Below, one piece after another: positions 10,661-21,888 of a DNA stretch of 64,000 bases. The DNA is taken from NCBI GenBank assembly GCA_950295325.1, contig OX485803.1:55319554-55383553 (forward strand). Direction: 5' to 3'. Position 1 is the first letter of the stretch. Each line of letters begins with the position of its first letter. The notes beneath the pieces were generated by a model that worked only from the letters and a program-made list of their open reading frames with translations, was not told the origin of the DNA and ran no database searches. Source of the stretch: Polytrichum commune. Lineage: Eukaryota > Streptophyta > Polytrichopsida > Polytrichales > Polytrichaceae. A program made the translations under genes and the position numbers.

Positions 10661-12799
10661 TCCACCACGTAGAGAAATAGAATGAAGAAGCATATCTTAA
10701 TTTCTTCTCATGTCGTTTTTTTTGGCAATAACCTAATTACTATGAATTTTCTAAGTGGATATTCTCTTCAACCTAGACTCATAATATAGACTACCCTAAT
10801 TCCAATCACCAATCCGTTACAAAATGAAGAACGCTTGATTCCTTGGAATTGATAATTGTGGCACCTAAACGTGCTTGCAATCTAAATCTAGGTGCCAACC
10901 TAGCCAACCTAAACATGGGATCTGACCATGACATGTCATCACAATTTAGAGGTATGATGTTGGGTTGCACAGAAATAGATTGACCTAAGTTGTGAAAATA
11001 GGGTAGTGGTCAGGAATGTGTCAACTAAGTCATAAATTTTATATCCGTTATTGAAGCCACACAAAATCACATATCACCTATATGTCTTGAAAAAACAATG
11101 ACCATATAGCAATTGTCTACTATAAGGTAGAAATACCATAAGCGGCTAACCACCCTCTAGCCGTGCACTAGACTGCTGTCGTAATGGTGAAGTGCCATTT
11201 CTAAAACGGATCATGGCTCGTCGGCAACTTCAATGCGTGTACACTTAATGTAGCCAATGGGAGTCAAGTGTTAATGTACTCATGAGGTAACCGATTTAGG
11301 CGATGTTTTGTATGGAAATGCGGATTATCGTGTTCAGTGTAGGGAGAATCTAATGAATGAGTAGGGGGTTTGACAACTTTCCACTTTGAAAAATTGTAGC
11401 ATTTTCTGTATAGGACAGGAAAAATATGAAACAACTTGCATTCTTCATGAACCCTTCTCGTCTATCTTGGAAAATTATCTCACAATTGTCAGACCAGATC
11501 TTCAATGCGAAAGAATCACCTTATTTTCACGGGTTATGGTATTTCTACCTTAGAGGGTATTCAGAATACACAAACAAAAGAGTTTGCTTGCAACACTACA
11601 AGGAAGGGGGGGTCAACTTCAGTCCTCCTTCTCCTATCACTTATTGTGATTGTGGACCACATTTGTGCTCATTTCAAGTTCCTACTCCAGCACGTGCCCA
11701 ATGCGCTCACCAAGGCAAGTATTCCGATGGCTTTTGTATTGTTTTGAATATTAGGGTTGGTCATTTTATCTCTAAATCATTAACACTCTGTGTGCGTGGT
11801 CACATCAACAATGCACCATCGTTTTTCAATGTATTGTCATGATACCATGTGCAATTCCAAACTTCTTGGTTCATTCTTCCAAACATGGCTGATCGACCAA
11901 CTTCCACTCCATGTACAGTTAGGGTCCAAAAATGTTTCAAATCTTGGATGTACTCCATGTTTTGTGCTTCAAAACTAGTTGCGTTCAATTGCATGTAGCT
12001 ACCTCATTATACATATTTTTGTTTTTCACCAAATCAATTACAACTTGTGAAGCCATTAGTGGTCTTTAGTCAGTAGTTCTTGATCATGAGCACATGTCAA
12101 AAGTTTGAAGATTTGGTTGTAATTAGAATATTGTGTTGTCAAAAGCTCAAACATGCAACTTCCCTTTTGGAGCTTGTGGCACCACCTCGTTGTTTTGATG
12201 GCATGTGTTCATTGCAACGTTTAGTGTATGAAGTTCAAGATTACAACGTGGAGTGTCATTGCAATGGAGATTGGCTTGCACGTATAGATATGGTGGTTTG
12301 AAGTTCTTTTGGGGGTAGTTTGGTTAGCAACATTGGAGTTGCCTTTGTTGTTCTGTTGGTGATCGAATCTATTGATTTTTAGATTGTGCATTGGGTCATT
12401 GAGAGGTACCATGTTGTACAAAATCTTGAGTGATGAAGAAAGGGGTCGCATTGTGGGAATGCGTGAGGGTAGAATGAAGAGTCGAGACCAATGTACGGGG
12501 AGTACCGACGTTTAGTTACGAGCTAGCCGAATTTTTTTGGAGATTTCCGAATGAGCTTGCAATGATTCGGATGAGGTACCAATTTACAATTGTCGAGGTT
12601 GGAAATCAACCGGTTCAAGGGAGAATAGACCGGCAATATGGCCGGTTGAGGCATCATAGTTCGGGATATTTACCAAGTCAATTTTTTAATTTTAGGCAGG
12701 TAGCCGAAGGACTAGGGATAGGGCAGAAATGTTACTATGGTAATACTAGAGTCATGACTCGTAAGGTCAAAACCATGGAGGCTAATTTATGGTTGGTTC
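10661..12799. other. Intergenic, no supported gene
   Basis: Several short frames occur (for example 11426-11842 and 12080-12301), but none has a recognisable domain or plausible splice context. At about 12432-12480 a short frame reads LSDEERGRIVGMREG, which resembles the N-terminal helix-turn-helix start of Tc1-like transposases. It is isolated and stops quickly. Confidence 0.4.
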
Positions 12800-13060
12800 C
12801 GTTGTCATTAGGCCCATTAGGGTTTTGAGGCTCTAAGCAACCAGGGACCCTCTCTCACAAATATAAGAAGAGTTTGAGCCTCTTGGGCAAAGTACCTCAC
12901 TTCCTCCATTAGGGTTTTTCTCTTCACCCCATTCTTGCTCTAAGCTTCCGCTTCTACTCTTGTATTTTCAATTGATGTTTTCAAGCTTAGTGGGTGGCTT
13001 CCGATCTTGCACCACTTGTCAACCTCGTTCAAGGGTGCATTGAATTAAGTGCTAAAATGC
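12800..13060 (+). promoter_or_regulatory. Possible orphan promoter and leader with telo-box motifs
   Basis: The telo-box core TAGGGTTT occurs at about 12815 and 12911, either side of a TATA-like ATATAAGA at about 12862. A C/T-rich stretch that looks like a plant 5' leader follows. No convincing ORF follows within the next kilobase, so this may be a promoter cut off from its gene by insertions, or chance. It is a guess from composition and motifs. Confidence 0.25.
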
Positions 13061-13981
13061 TAGGTTTTTTTCCATCTTTTCTTTTGGTTTTGCAATTGTG
13101 CGTAATAGTAGTTATGGTGATTGTGGCCATGTCTTGACAATAGATATATTGTAGGGTGAGTGATGATGTTCGCTGATGCATGGAGGTTCGAGGAACATTT
13201 ATGTTGGATTTTCATGTTGGTGGGTTGATTGTAAATTGTGGGTGCTTATGGTGGTTTGGGGGATCATATTTGGGTGTTGGTTGTGAGTGATTCAAGGCCT
13301 GCTGGGTTGAAAGCAAAAAATTGGAAGGTATTCTTAGAATTGCTTGGGAGGGGCCATATGAGAACTTTGATAATATCATTGAAGAGGCAATTCCTTTGTG
13401 GGAAAATGGAACTAAGTATTGGTTCCTATATGCCAACCATCCATGTTATATGTCTTCTGCAAGTGACGTTTTTTGTTCAATAACTTTAGTTATGTTCCCA
13501 ATTCTAAAGATGTCGATTAATTTCAAGGTTGCATGTATTGTTGTACTAGCCAACCTCTAAGAAATGTATGCACCCTCTTTGGATCGATACATTTTTCAAA
13601 GGCTACATTCTTGGCCCCAAGATGGTGGGGGCTTGGCAAGGTTCAACTCCTTCCAGGGATACTTGGGATATCTTTCAACACAAATTCAATCCCTTAAAAG
13701 CATAACACCAATTTTATTTTATATAAAAAATCCGACTTAATATACTTAACTTCGGAAATATACCGAAGTAAAATCTAGAAACTAGGAAAATTGCTGAATG
13801 GTGAAGGTAAATCTCGGAATTTAAACCGAGAAAAAAAAGTCGGCTTACGGTAGCTTCCGAGTGAAAAGAAAAGAATCTAAACCGTTTTATAAAAGGTAGG
13901 AAATGTACCGATTTTTGTATAGAACTCCCCGGACTGTGGTCGAGACATTGCATCCGTATTGAATGTTCCACGGTCAACTGT
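13061..13981. other. Intergenic, no supported gene
   Basis: A 79-codon frame at about 13321-13560 contains AWEGPYENFDNIIEEA, which reads like coding sequence, but I do not recognise it and it has no neighbours in frame. The rest shows nothing. Confidence 0.35.
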
Positions 13982-14964
13982 TTCTACTATCTTGACAAAT
14001 TGAAAGGTCGGAGGGAGTATAGAATCTTTCAAACCCCAATGTGGTAGGCATCGGAAGTTGAGTGATCATGATGCTAGAGTGTTGGCACGTTATGTTAGAG
14101 ATGATAGAAGACAATCATTGTCAGAATTATCAAGCCTATTGAATGTGAGTTGTAACACAACACGGTCGTACTTACATGACTTGGGTTTCAAAAATTGCAT
14201 TGCACCAAAAAAACCATATCTTAGTGAAAATCACAAATTAGATGGGCTTAAATTTGCATGTGCTCATGAAAGCTATGCTTTTAAAGATTGGTGCAATGTG
14301 ATTTGGTCTGATGAGTCACCATTTGAAATTGGTAATAATTTGAGGCAAATTAGAGTGTGGCAAAGTCCATACGAAAGACATGCATAGGATTGCATAGCTC
14401 CAACCTTTAGGAGTGGCCGTACTTCAGTAAAGGTTTGGGGTACATATATTGGCTTTGATAAATGTCCTCTTGTTATTATGCCTCCAAACAAAAGAATAGT
14501 AAACGATGTTGTAACCACTGTTTATGAGGCAACATTAGGCGGATTTTACTTTTTACATGATTACCCTAAACAATTGAAACTTATGGAAGATGGTGCTCCG
14601 GTCCATTGTAGCTCACTTACGTTGCAATGGAGACAAGCTCATGGTTTGGCAAAACTAATTTGGCCTGCAAACTCTCTTGATTTGAATCCCATAGAGAATT
14701 TAAGAAAGATTTTCAAGGATTTGTTATGACATCGTCCTAGACCCAAATACAATGAGAAAATGGCACAAGCCGTTCAATCAACATGGGATACAATATCTTT
14801 GGAGCAACTCCGAACTTTGATTATAACTATGTTTGATAAAATGCAAGCAGTTATTTCAGCAAGAGGTAGTAGCACTAGATGTTAGATACTATATTACGAT
14901 CATTTTTTGAATGTATGATTTTCTACTTTTGTAATGATTTTTTTTCATTTTGTCAAAGTAGACT
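13982..14964 (+). mobile_element. Tc1-like DNA transposon remnant
   Basis: A dead Tc1-type transposase lies between TCTACTATCTTGACAAATTG on the left (from 13983) and an inverted TCTACTTTGACAAAATG on the right (14945-14962), which I take as terminal inverted repeats with a 3-bp indel. The left edge is uncertain because a Stowaway-like GGTCGGAGGGAGTA sits at about 14006. The first DNA-binding helix region of the transposase does not fit in the space, so the 5' part is deleted. Confidence 0.6.
14028..14885 (+). pseudogene. Tc1-type (DD34E) transposase, nonsense-mutated
   Basis: One frame carries the motif series of Tc1 transposases: GRHRKLSD linker and second helix-turn-helix, KKPYLSENHK, VIWSDESPFEI (first catalytic Asp), MEDGAPVH (second Asp) and WPANSLDLNPIEN (Glu). 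I count 34 residues between the second Asp and the Glu, so this is DD34E and not the DD39D of plant mariner-like elements. The frame ends GSSTRC at 14885. It is broken by TAG at 14385-14387 and TGA at 14727-14729, each possibly a C-to-T change of Gln or Arg codons. The N-terminal first helix-turn-helix is missing. Function was cut-and-paste transposition. Confidence 0.85.
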
Positions 14965-15208
14965 CTTTTATCTTTGCAACACAATTTACAGTTTGTGAAT
15001 TGATGAATTTTTGAGCATGCAAGAGGTTTTCAAAGTTTGTAGTTTTCATTCTCATTCAACTCCAGGCCAAAAATTCGAAATATTTTTGGACCCCGCTATA
15101 CACTGGGCCAATCTTTGCTTTCAACACACTTGTTCCAGGAGTTCCAAACATACCAAGGACCCCCGTGGGGCATAATTGTTCCAGTGTTCGCCACATCAAA
15201 TGACGACG

Positions 15209-15503
15209 GCTTAATATCAGTCCCGATTCTTCCGTTACCATGGGGAATCCCAAGCCAAGCCTCAAACACAATTCTAATGAAACTAAAGACGATGATGAAG
15301 AGCGGGTGTTGGTGCATAGAGAATGGAAGCCGGAGATTTTCATCATTGGCATGACGGATGATGAGGTTGGGAATTTCCGGCTTCCATTCTCTATGCACCA
15401 ACACCCGCTCTTCATCATCATCTTTAGTTTCATTAGAATTGTGTTTGAGGCTTGGCTTGGGATTCCCCACCGTAACGGAAGAATTGGGACTAGTATTAAG
15501 CCT
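15209..15503. repeat. Long inverted repeat, ~130-bp arms, ~37-bp loop
   Basis: 15209-15337 and 15375-15503 are reverse complements over nearly their whole length, differing at only a few positions by eye. The arms look like a duplicated coding fragment: an open frame (for example HREWKPEI) passes through the structure on both strands, and single-copy-looking sequence in the same frame continues at 15060-15200. A transcript would fold into a long near-perfect hairpin. No target duplication or transposon end is seen. Confidence 0.85.
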
Positions 15504-15674
15504 CCCTTGCATAGTTGACACGACCCTAACTTGCATCCTATCATCCTCCGCGATACCTCTCTATACTCACCTTCACTTCACTCTAGTGCCAGTGCCTTGC
15601 AAAAAATTCATGTGTGCACTAGAAAGCTCTTTTTGCTTGTCTTTCAGAGCAAACATAGTAATTGTAAGGAAGAC

Positions 15675-15747
15675 TATCCCTTACGGGATTCGAACCCGTG
15701 TTCTCGCCATGAAAAGACGATGTCCTATACCCCTAGACGAAAGGGAC
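15675..15747 (-). tRNA. trnE: tRNA-Glu(UUC), mitochondrial type
   Basis: The minus strand folds as a complete 73-base cloverleaf: acceptor GTCCCTT/AAGGGAT, D stem GTCT/GGAC, anticodon stem TCGTC/GGCGA with loop TTTTCAT (anticodon TTC), variable loop GAAC, T stem ACGGG/CCCGT with loop TTCGAAT, and discriminator A. From memory it is close to plant mitochondrial trnE(UUC) and unlike the cytosolic or plastid genes. A perfect B-box (GGTTCGAATCC) means polymerase III could read it. It probably derives from mitochondrial DNA moved to the nucleus. Flanks were not recognised as mitochondrial. CCA is not encoded. Confidence 0.85.
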
Positions 15748-18700
15748 AAAATTACTTCGAGGGAGGTTTGCAATGCAATGACATTAGGTTACAAGAACTC
15801 GTGCTAGAAATTTGTGCAAGAGCCATCCTCTATGGCTCCCAAGTTTGCTTACAATGGGAGACATTTTGGGAGTTCTTCCATGTTATGAAACTCATAAAAT
15901 CAACTCCCAAAATGTATGTGCGCCTTAACTACCCCTTGCTAGTCGAGTTTATGAGGAATCAAAAAACACATGCGTGTCACTAGATGCTTTTGAAATCAAT
16001 TAAGCATTTTAGTTGGAATTCGGTTCATGCTACAAGTCCTTCCCCATAGCCTAAATCCATCGTCGCCATTGCTACAAAGGAATCAATTGCATTGGAGTGA
16101 CGACCGGTGTAGTTTCCATATCCTGCTTGTGGAATTAGTAAGTTGTCTTGTGTTTTACTTGCATGTGTATTCCAAAATTAGGTGTCTTGTGAATTCATGA
16201 CATTCTTATAATTTTCTTTCTTTTTTTCTCACAAAGGAAATGTTGCCTTCCGAGGTGCAACTTTTCTCTCACCCTCCTCACATGTATTGCACGCTCCTCC
16301 TTGGATATCAGAAACATGGTTTTTTTTTCCAATTGGATTTCTTCTCAGTTTGAAAAATATTATTATGATTGATTTCTTATATATTGTTTCAAATAACAGG
16401 ATTCTTGAATGTGCCTAATGCATTCATAAATTTCACTTGCCATATCCAGAGAAACCTTAGCAGTGCTTCATCCCACTCGGGCCGTCCTCAACGTACCATA
16501 CAAAATCTAAAATGTTTCTTACAACACTACGTATCCCTTGCCCCGCCAACCACGTTGCTAAATGGACAACGACCACCACATTGGCAACTGATGGTTGGAC
16601 CACACTTCTACTGAACTAGTCTTAAATGTATTGGAGTAAACGCCATGCATGTATCCCATGGACACTATGTTGTTAAGGGCCACTATTTGCCTAACTTCAT
16701 ATTCCTTTTTGTGACATCCATGTTGTTGTTGAATAATGGAGTGGAGGTCCCAATGCCAATATTTGAGTCCTACATTTTGCTTCTCATGTTCCGAGGTGAT
16801 TCGATGACGTTGTCGTAATTCAAGCATACTTATTGGTTTTACTGTAGATTTTATCACACTATAGTTGACATTCACTTGTGGACAACTCTTAAAACTATGT
16901 CACGCAGTCCCATGCCTCTAGAGAAAGGTGTCAAAACATGGAAGTATTATGAAACTAGAAGCATGGAAGTATTTTATACTCTACTTTTGTAATCCCAATC
17001 ACAAGCATGGATAAATCCATTGTAATCATCTTCTTCAACATGTTTTGTTACTTTTGTTTTATTTGTCCCCTCTTTGGTTTTACAAATCAGACAACGGGTG
17101 TCCATAACCAATGCTTTCATGTTATTATGTATCCATGCATTTGGATTAACAATCTCCAACTAGGAAGTATGCAAAGAATTGTATTTTGTACCCTATCACA
17201 CCTCTGAAGACACTACTACATTTGCCATTTTACTTGTTGATTCTTTGGTTTTGTCCACAATTTCCACTACATCATATCTACTGCTTTAGAAACTTGCCCC
17301 TACCTGCAAGAACTCCTATCGATGTCTCTAGCATTGATATCAATGTCAATGTTGATTTAAGTGTAGGACCATGCCATGGTCCATCCATCAACCCATTCTC
17401 TCTCTTGCCATTTTTTCAGGGTTGCATTATTTTCCATTCATCCTACCACTATTATTGTGGTTAACTCCAATTGCATATCTATGAAAGTCAACACCCTTCC
17501 TTGTTTAATATACATACCTCTTGCAAGTAGTATAACAACAACCAAACTAAAAGTCTTGGTTTTACATGTATTAATGACATATCTTACTTTTTCACTCTTG
17601 ACATCCATGACCTAGTGGTTGACATTTATAAAAAAATTCCATGTCACATGTTCATAACCTATTGCATGTGAATTCTATTACTAGCTATGATTACCCTATC
17701 CCTCTTTATGTTTCACACAAGTGTTGCTAATATCCATACCAGACATAACAATGGACTTGGCTCCACCGACTTATTTTCTACTATGGAAAATGCCAATATT
17801 CTATCCTAACACCAAAGTACATGCCTTATTTGACATGTTTTTATTACTCTTTTTGTCTACAAACCTATAATAGATAATTATGCACATTCCCCATCCATAT
17901 CTTTCATGCTTTCAAATTACATGTTTCAATCATATGTTTTCAATTATTTGAGGTTATGGTAATTTTAAAACCAACCATGCCTTGTTTCAACCTATACAAT
18001 TCATGTGAATAATATAAAAAAAGAAAATAGAGTTGACCAAGTGAATTCAAAATCTCTAACCTAGACATTCAATTTTAGTGCCATGTGGTTGGCTTCGACT
18101 CCATAAATGGTTATAACTGTCATTTGTGTTTCATTCTACGTTTCACTAGTACAAATGAGGGGTTGTTTTCACAACTTCAAAATGGACCAATTCATACAAA
18201 TGGTGTGGGGGGGGGGGGGGGGGGAGAGGGGGCTCAAACTCAATGTGTCATTTGGTGCCTCTCTGTAAATCGGGATGCACCTCCTCCTCTCGGGGAGTTC
18301 ACTGCGATAATATTAGAAAACAACGTGCGGGAAAATATAGGGTAATTTATATTCACAAAAGGAAAAACTTAGAATTTTCTTAGAAGTAATATAGGTGAGT
18401 ATGTATGATAAAATTTGTATTATAAATAATATAGGCTTGATACAAATAACGCATATTTTTAAAATATACCGTAGGATTTAAGGATCCTAGTTTTTTTTGA
18501 AATAGGGTGTCCTTTGTGTTTAGAGGCGGGAAGATTTTGGATGAAAAACTACGTCGATTCAGTTGAAAAAATGGGATGAAAGATTTGCGGTTCAGTGTTG
18601 GCGAGAGTTTTTTCTTCGACGTTGTTGACTTTCTGAGAGGTGGGGTTTGCAGGCGGCCTGTGCATGTCATTCTCTCTCTCTACTTTGAATGGAGGAACAA

Positions 18701-19522
18701 TTTCTCAAGATAAATTAGAGGAGTTTTGGTTGGTCTTGTGTTTGTTTGCTTCAAGCATGATGTTGTAGTATTAACTCTATACCCTTCTACATTATTGCAT
18801 GGACCCTATTTTTGCTTGCTTTGTTGTTGGTGTTTTAATTATTTTTTTATTTTTTATTTATTTTTTGACACTCAATACCGTTGTGTTTAATTGTGCGTGT
18901 AACTTGATTGAGGAACATGGGTTGATTTTGTTGTTTGAAATTGTTTATTAGCACTCTTAATGTAAAACCTTGTTGTGCCTTGGATTTTGATGACTTAGTA
19001 CTTTGAATGCTCTTAAACCCTTTGGAGCAAAATCAAATTATAATGAACATACCTAACTTAAAATTAGAGCTTCATCAAATTTAAAAGTAATTATAGGGAC
19101 ATTTAAAAAACAAGAAATTAGCAAATTATATAATAATACGGTACAAAAAATTAAGGATGGATAATTAAATACCCCTTGAATAAATACCCTTGTCACGCAC
19201 GTGTATACATATATACATGTCTAGTGAACTCCCCGAGCTCCTCCTTAGTCCCCCTCACTTCACTCATGTCAATTGGGTCACCCCTGAATAGTTCCTCTTG
19301 ACACACCCATACCTGCTTAATTATCATTTTCTCTCGCTCCCTTATTAAACTTTTGTTTCAATGACCATAATAAGGAGAGAAACTAAAACTTGAGCATGAG
19401 CGTAAGTAGGCCCCTATTACCTATGTTTTGAGACATGCCCATAGTTTATGGGATTTCTTTAAAGTGATCCTTAGATGAGGGCTACCCATTCTAATATATA
19501 CTTGACCCTTTGTAATTTTATG
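15748..19522. other. Gene-poor stretch
   Basis: No supported gene. A G16 run lies at about 18206-18221. Frames near 16560-16875 contain weakly hAT-like pieces, but not enough to call. Text near 18840-18870 is T-rich low complexity. Confidence 0.45.
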
Positions 19523-19923
19523 TTGCCCGTTTCACGACATGGTAGGGTGTGACTACCATAATATTTACATGGCAATACTTTTTGACTAAGTTGACGGACT
19601 CTTGAAGGAAGTTTGGGTCGGACATGAATGAAAACCCAAAGTACGGTCGAGAGGCCGCCGATTCTTTTTATAAAAAAATACAAAATTGACAAGATCTTGG
19701 CCATTAGATTGGAGGGGTTGTTTTGGGCAGGGAATAAAGCGGGATGCTCCTTCTTCCTTTGGACTTTGGGCTTGGCCTTTGGAGGCTTCACACTATGCTT
19801 GGCTAAAGGCTCCAATTCCTATAATATATTGGCTATTTTCAACCCATTTCTTTGGACTCAACAAAGTTTGACCATTCAATCCCACGGCCTCTTGACTTGG
19901 ACGGCCATAGTGTGAAGCAACCC
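19523..19923. mobile_element. Harbinger-like MITE, inverted relative of the 46.75-kb copy
   Basis: The right end GGCCATAGTGTGAAGCAACCC followed by TAA matches the shared family terminus. Most of the interior (about 19550-19915) is the reverse complement of the element at 46747-47241, including the block around TTGAAGGAAGTTTGGGTCGG. The left end is degenerate, so that boundary is approximate. Confidence 0.65.
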
Positions 19924-20455
19924 TAAATTGTTGAACAAAGCACGCATTGGATTTATTTGCATTCTAATTTGGAGTTGAATAACCATCCGATAATTGATTA
20001 CACTAACTCCTCCAAGTTGTCCACCATTGTGCCAAGTTTTTATTTGGTATATCTTTGTTTTGCTCAATCACTCGGATGTTTTGTGTAATGGCTTGATGGC
20101 TTGTAATATGGATATTTAGTTCATTTTCTCCACTGCTTTGTGATATTTTGAGCAGGCCCAAAGCAAGTGCCAAATATGGATATTTATCTTCAACCTCTAA
20201 TAAGATGAGCTCCAATAATCGTGGGCAGGTGTCCAACATTCATATGATGTGGACACCAAATCATTTTTCACCATGAAAGGCACTTTGTTTGAGGTCAATG
20301 ATAGATTTCCCATGTAACGACTGACTTAAACCATAACTAGTTTGTATTTGCACCTTAATATGTTCTCTAATTTACGTTTTCTAGGTTTCATATTAGGTGT
20401 ATTGTATTGAATTCCTTGCAACCAAATGCAAATGTTTGTATTGTTGGAAAGCTTA

Positions 20456-20604
20456 GGGCCACTTCACACATGAGCCAAGAGCCGTGACCATGAAATTGTG
20501 AGAGCCCAAAACAAAGTGTCCGAAGGCTGTCCCAAGACACCTCCAAAATCATGTAGTGTGGTCATGGATTCTCAAGTGTAGTGTGAAGTCACATGTGACC
20601 GGGC
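20456..20604. mobile_element. Degenerate Harbinger-like MITE fragment
   Basis: Starts TTA then GGGCCACTTCACACATGAGCC, matching the family end. The far side carries only a partial inverse (GTAGTGTGAAGT near 20580). It lies just outside the left end of the giant MULE. Boundaries are approximate. Confidence 0.45.
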
Positions 20605-20708
20605 ACTCAACCGAATGCTATTTCAATGAATTTCTCTTCACACGAGCCCTCACGATTGATAAACCAACGGTTGTGAGCGTTTGGAGTAGGAGACGATATG
20701 AGACATAG

Positions 20709-20930
20709 TTTTCAACAATAAAATTAAGGACGACACTTGTATGTGAGCGTAGAACGTAGAGCGGAGAGCGGAGAGCGTAGATTTGGAGAGCGGAGAGCAT
20801 AGATGAAAAAAAAATAGCAAACCTTCCAGATAAAAATAGGAATGTTTAAAAAATAGACAAGAATATACCTGGAATATTCCAGAATCTGCCAAAATTAGAA
20901 AAAATTTGGACCTATTTCCGTGGGAATTAT
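20709..20930. repeat. Left inverted-terminal region of the giant MULE
   Basis: Contains GTTTTCA, TATGTGAGCGTAG, a run of GCGGAGAGCGGAGAGC-type repeats, GGAATATTCCAG and CCTATTTCCGTGG. The same blocks appear inverted and in mirrored order near 37207-37331. Indels separate the blocks, so identity is only moderate. Confidence 0.65.
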
Positions 20931-21259
20931 AGGTAATAAAATAAACAAAAATGCCCTGAAATTGAAATGGTCTCACTAAGTTTGGAGACCGCGAGGTGGT
21001 TGAATTGTTAAAACCATGGATGATTATAAGAAAAAATCAATGAAAATGGATTTTCTGAGATTGGTATAATTGAAGAATGAGTCAATCAAAATACAAAGGA
21101 ATCAAAATAATCAACTTCCTTCGTTTTTATTCATCACTTTTCTCTTTGTCTTATATGTGAGTCTACTCTATAGCTTGGACTTTAGCAATTATCGTTTGTG
21201 GCCGAATAGATTATATATTGGACTCATACCCAACATCATTGTATATACACTTGCATACA

Positions 21260-21727
21260 ATGGGTGATGAAAGAGACATGTTTGCTGGATTAAAATGGGA
21301 TAAGGAAATTAGAAGTCTAGGAGATCCTCATATTCCGGTTAATTTATCGCCGGAATTTTCGTTTGCTGCTGGAAATTGAAGTAGTGATGACTACGACCTG
21401 ACTCCATTTTCGCAGTCTACACAAGCATGGAGGTGGAGGACGCGGGAGGAGCAAAAACAACGTGAGAAAAAAGAAAAGAGGCAGGAAGATGTGCCCGAGA
21501 AGGACGCTGATTTGGATGAAGACAAATCGAACGAAACGGAGGAGGAGGTGAAGGTGGAAGGGGAATCTTCAAAGTCTATTTCATTTCGCGAACGGATGAG
21601 AGCCTTGCCGCCGCATCATCTTCCGCTGAAGGATCGAAAAAGAGATAAGACAGTTTCTTATATGGATTTGCTTCGACCGGGTCCACCTTCCTCGGAATCA
21701 TCCAAGAAGTATGCTAAACGAAAATAG
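21260..21727 (+). pseudogene. Small charged ORF inside the MULE, one internal stop
   Basis: From ATG at 21260 (MGDERDMFAGLKWDKEI) the frame runs 156 codons to TAG at 21725-21727, with a TGA at 21377-21379. After the stop it is highly charged: WRWRTREEQKQREKKEKR, an acidic middle, FRERMRALPPHH, YMDLLRPGPPSS and a basic end. I do not recognise the family. It lies between the left terminal repeat and the 3' end of the transposase, converging with it, so it may be a third element-encoded protein. No signal peptide or membrane segment is visible. A regulatory or nuclear role is only a guess from composition. Confidence 0.4.
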
Positions 21728-21888
21728 AGTTGATAGACAAATGATACATTGTAATACGATACTTTGAATGGAATAAACATAATCATTGAGATTATATCTT
21801 TATTATATCAATCAATTATTGCTTCACAAGAGGTCTAGAAATGGACACATATATCATATCCCAATGTATTGCTAGGCTGAGAGGAATT

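Noticed and set aside
12432-12480. Tc1 N-terminal helix-turn-helix belonging to the transposase at 14.0 kb
   Set aside because: LSDEERGRIVGMREG is suggestive, but it lies 1.5 kb away, outside the inverted ends, and stops after about 25 codons.
16480-16875. hAT transposase fragment
   Set aside because: A few words resemble the start of a hAT domain, but frames are short, on conflicting strands, and lack ordered motifs.
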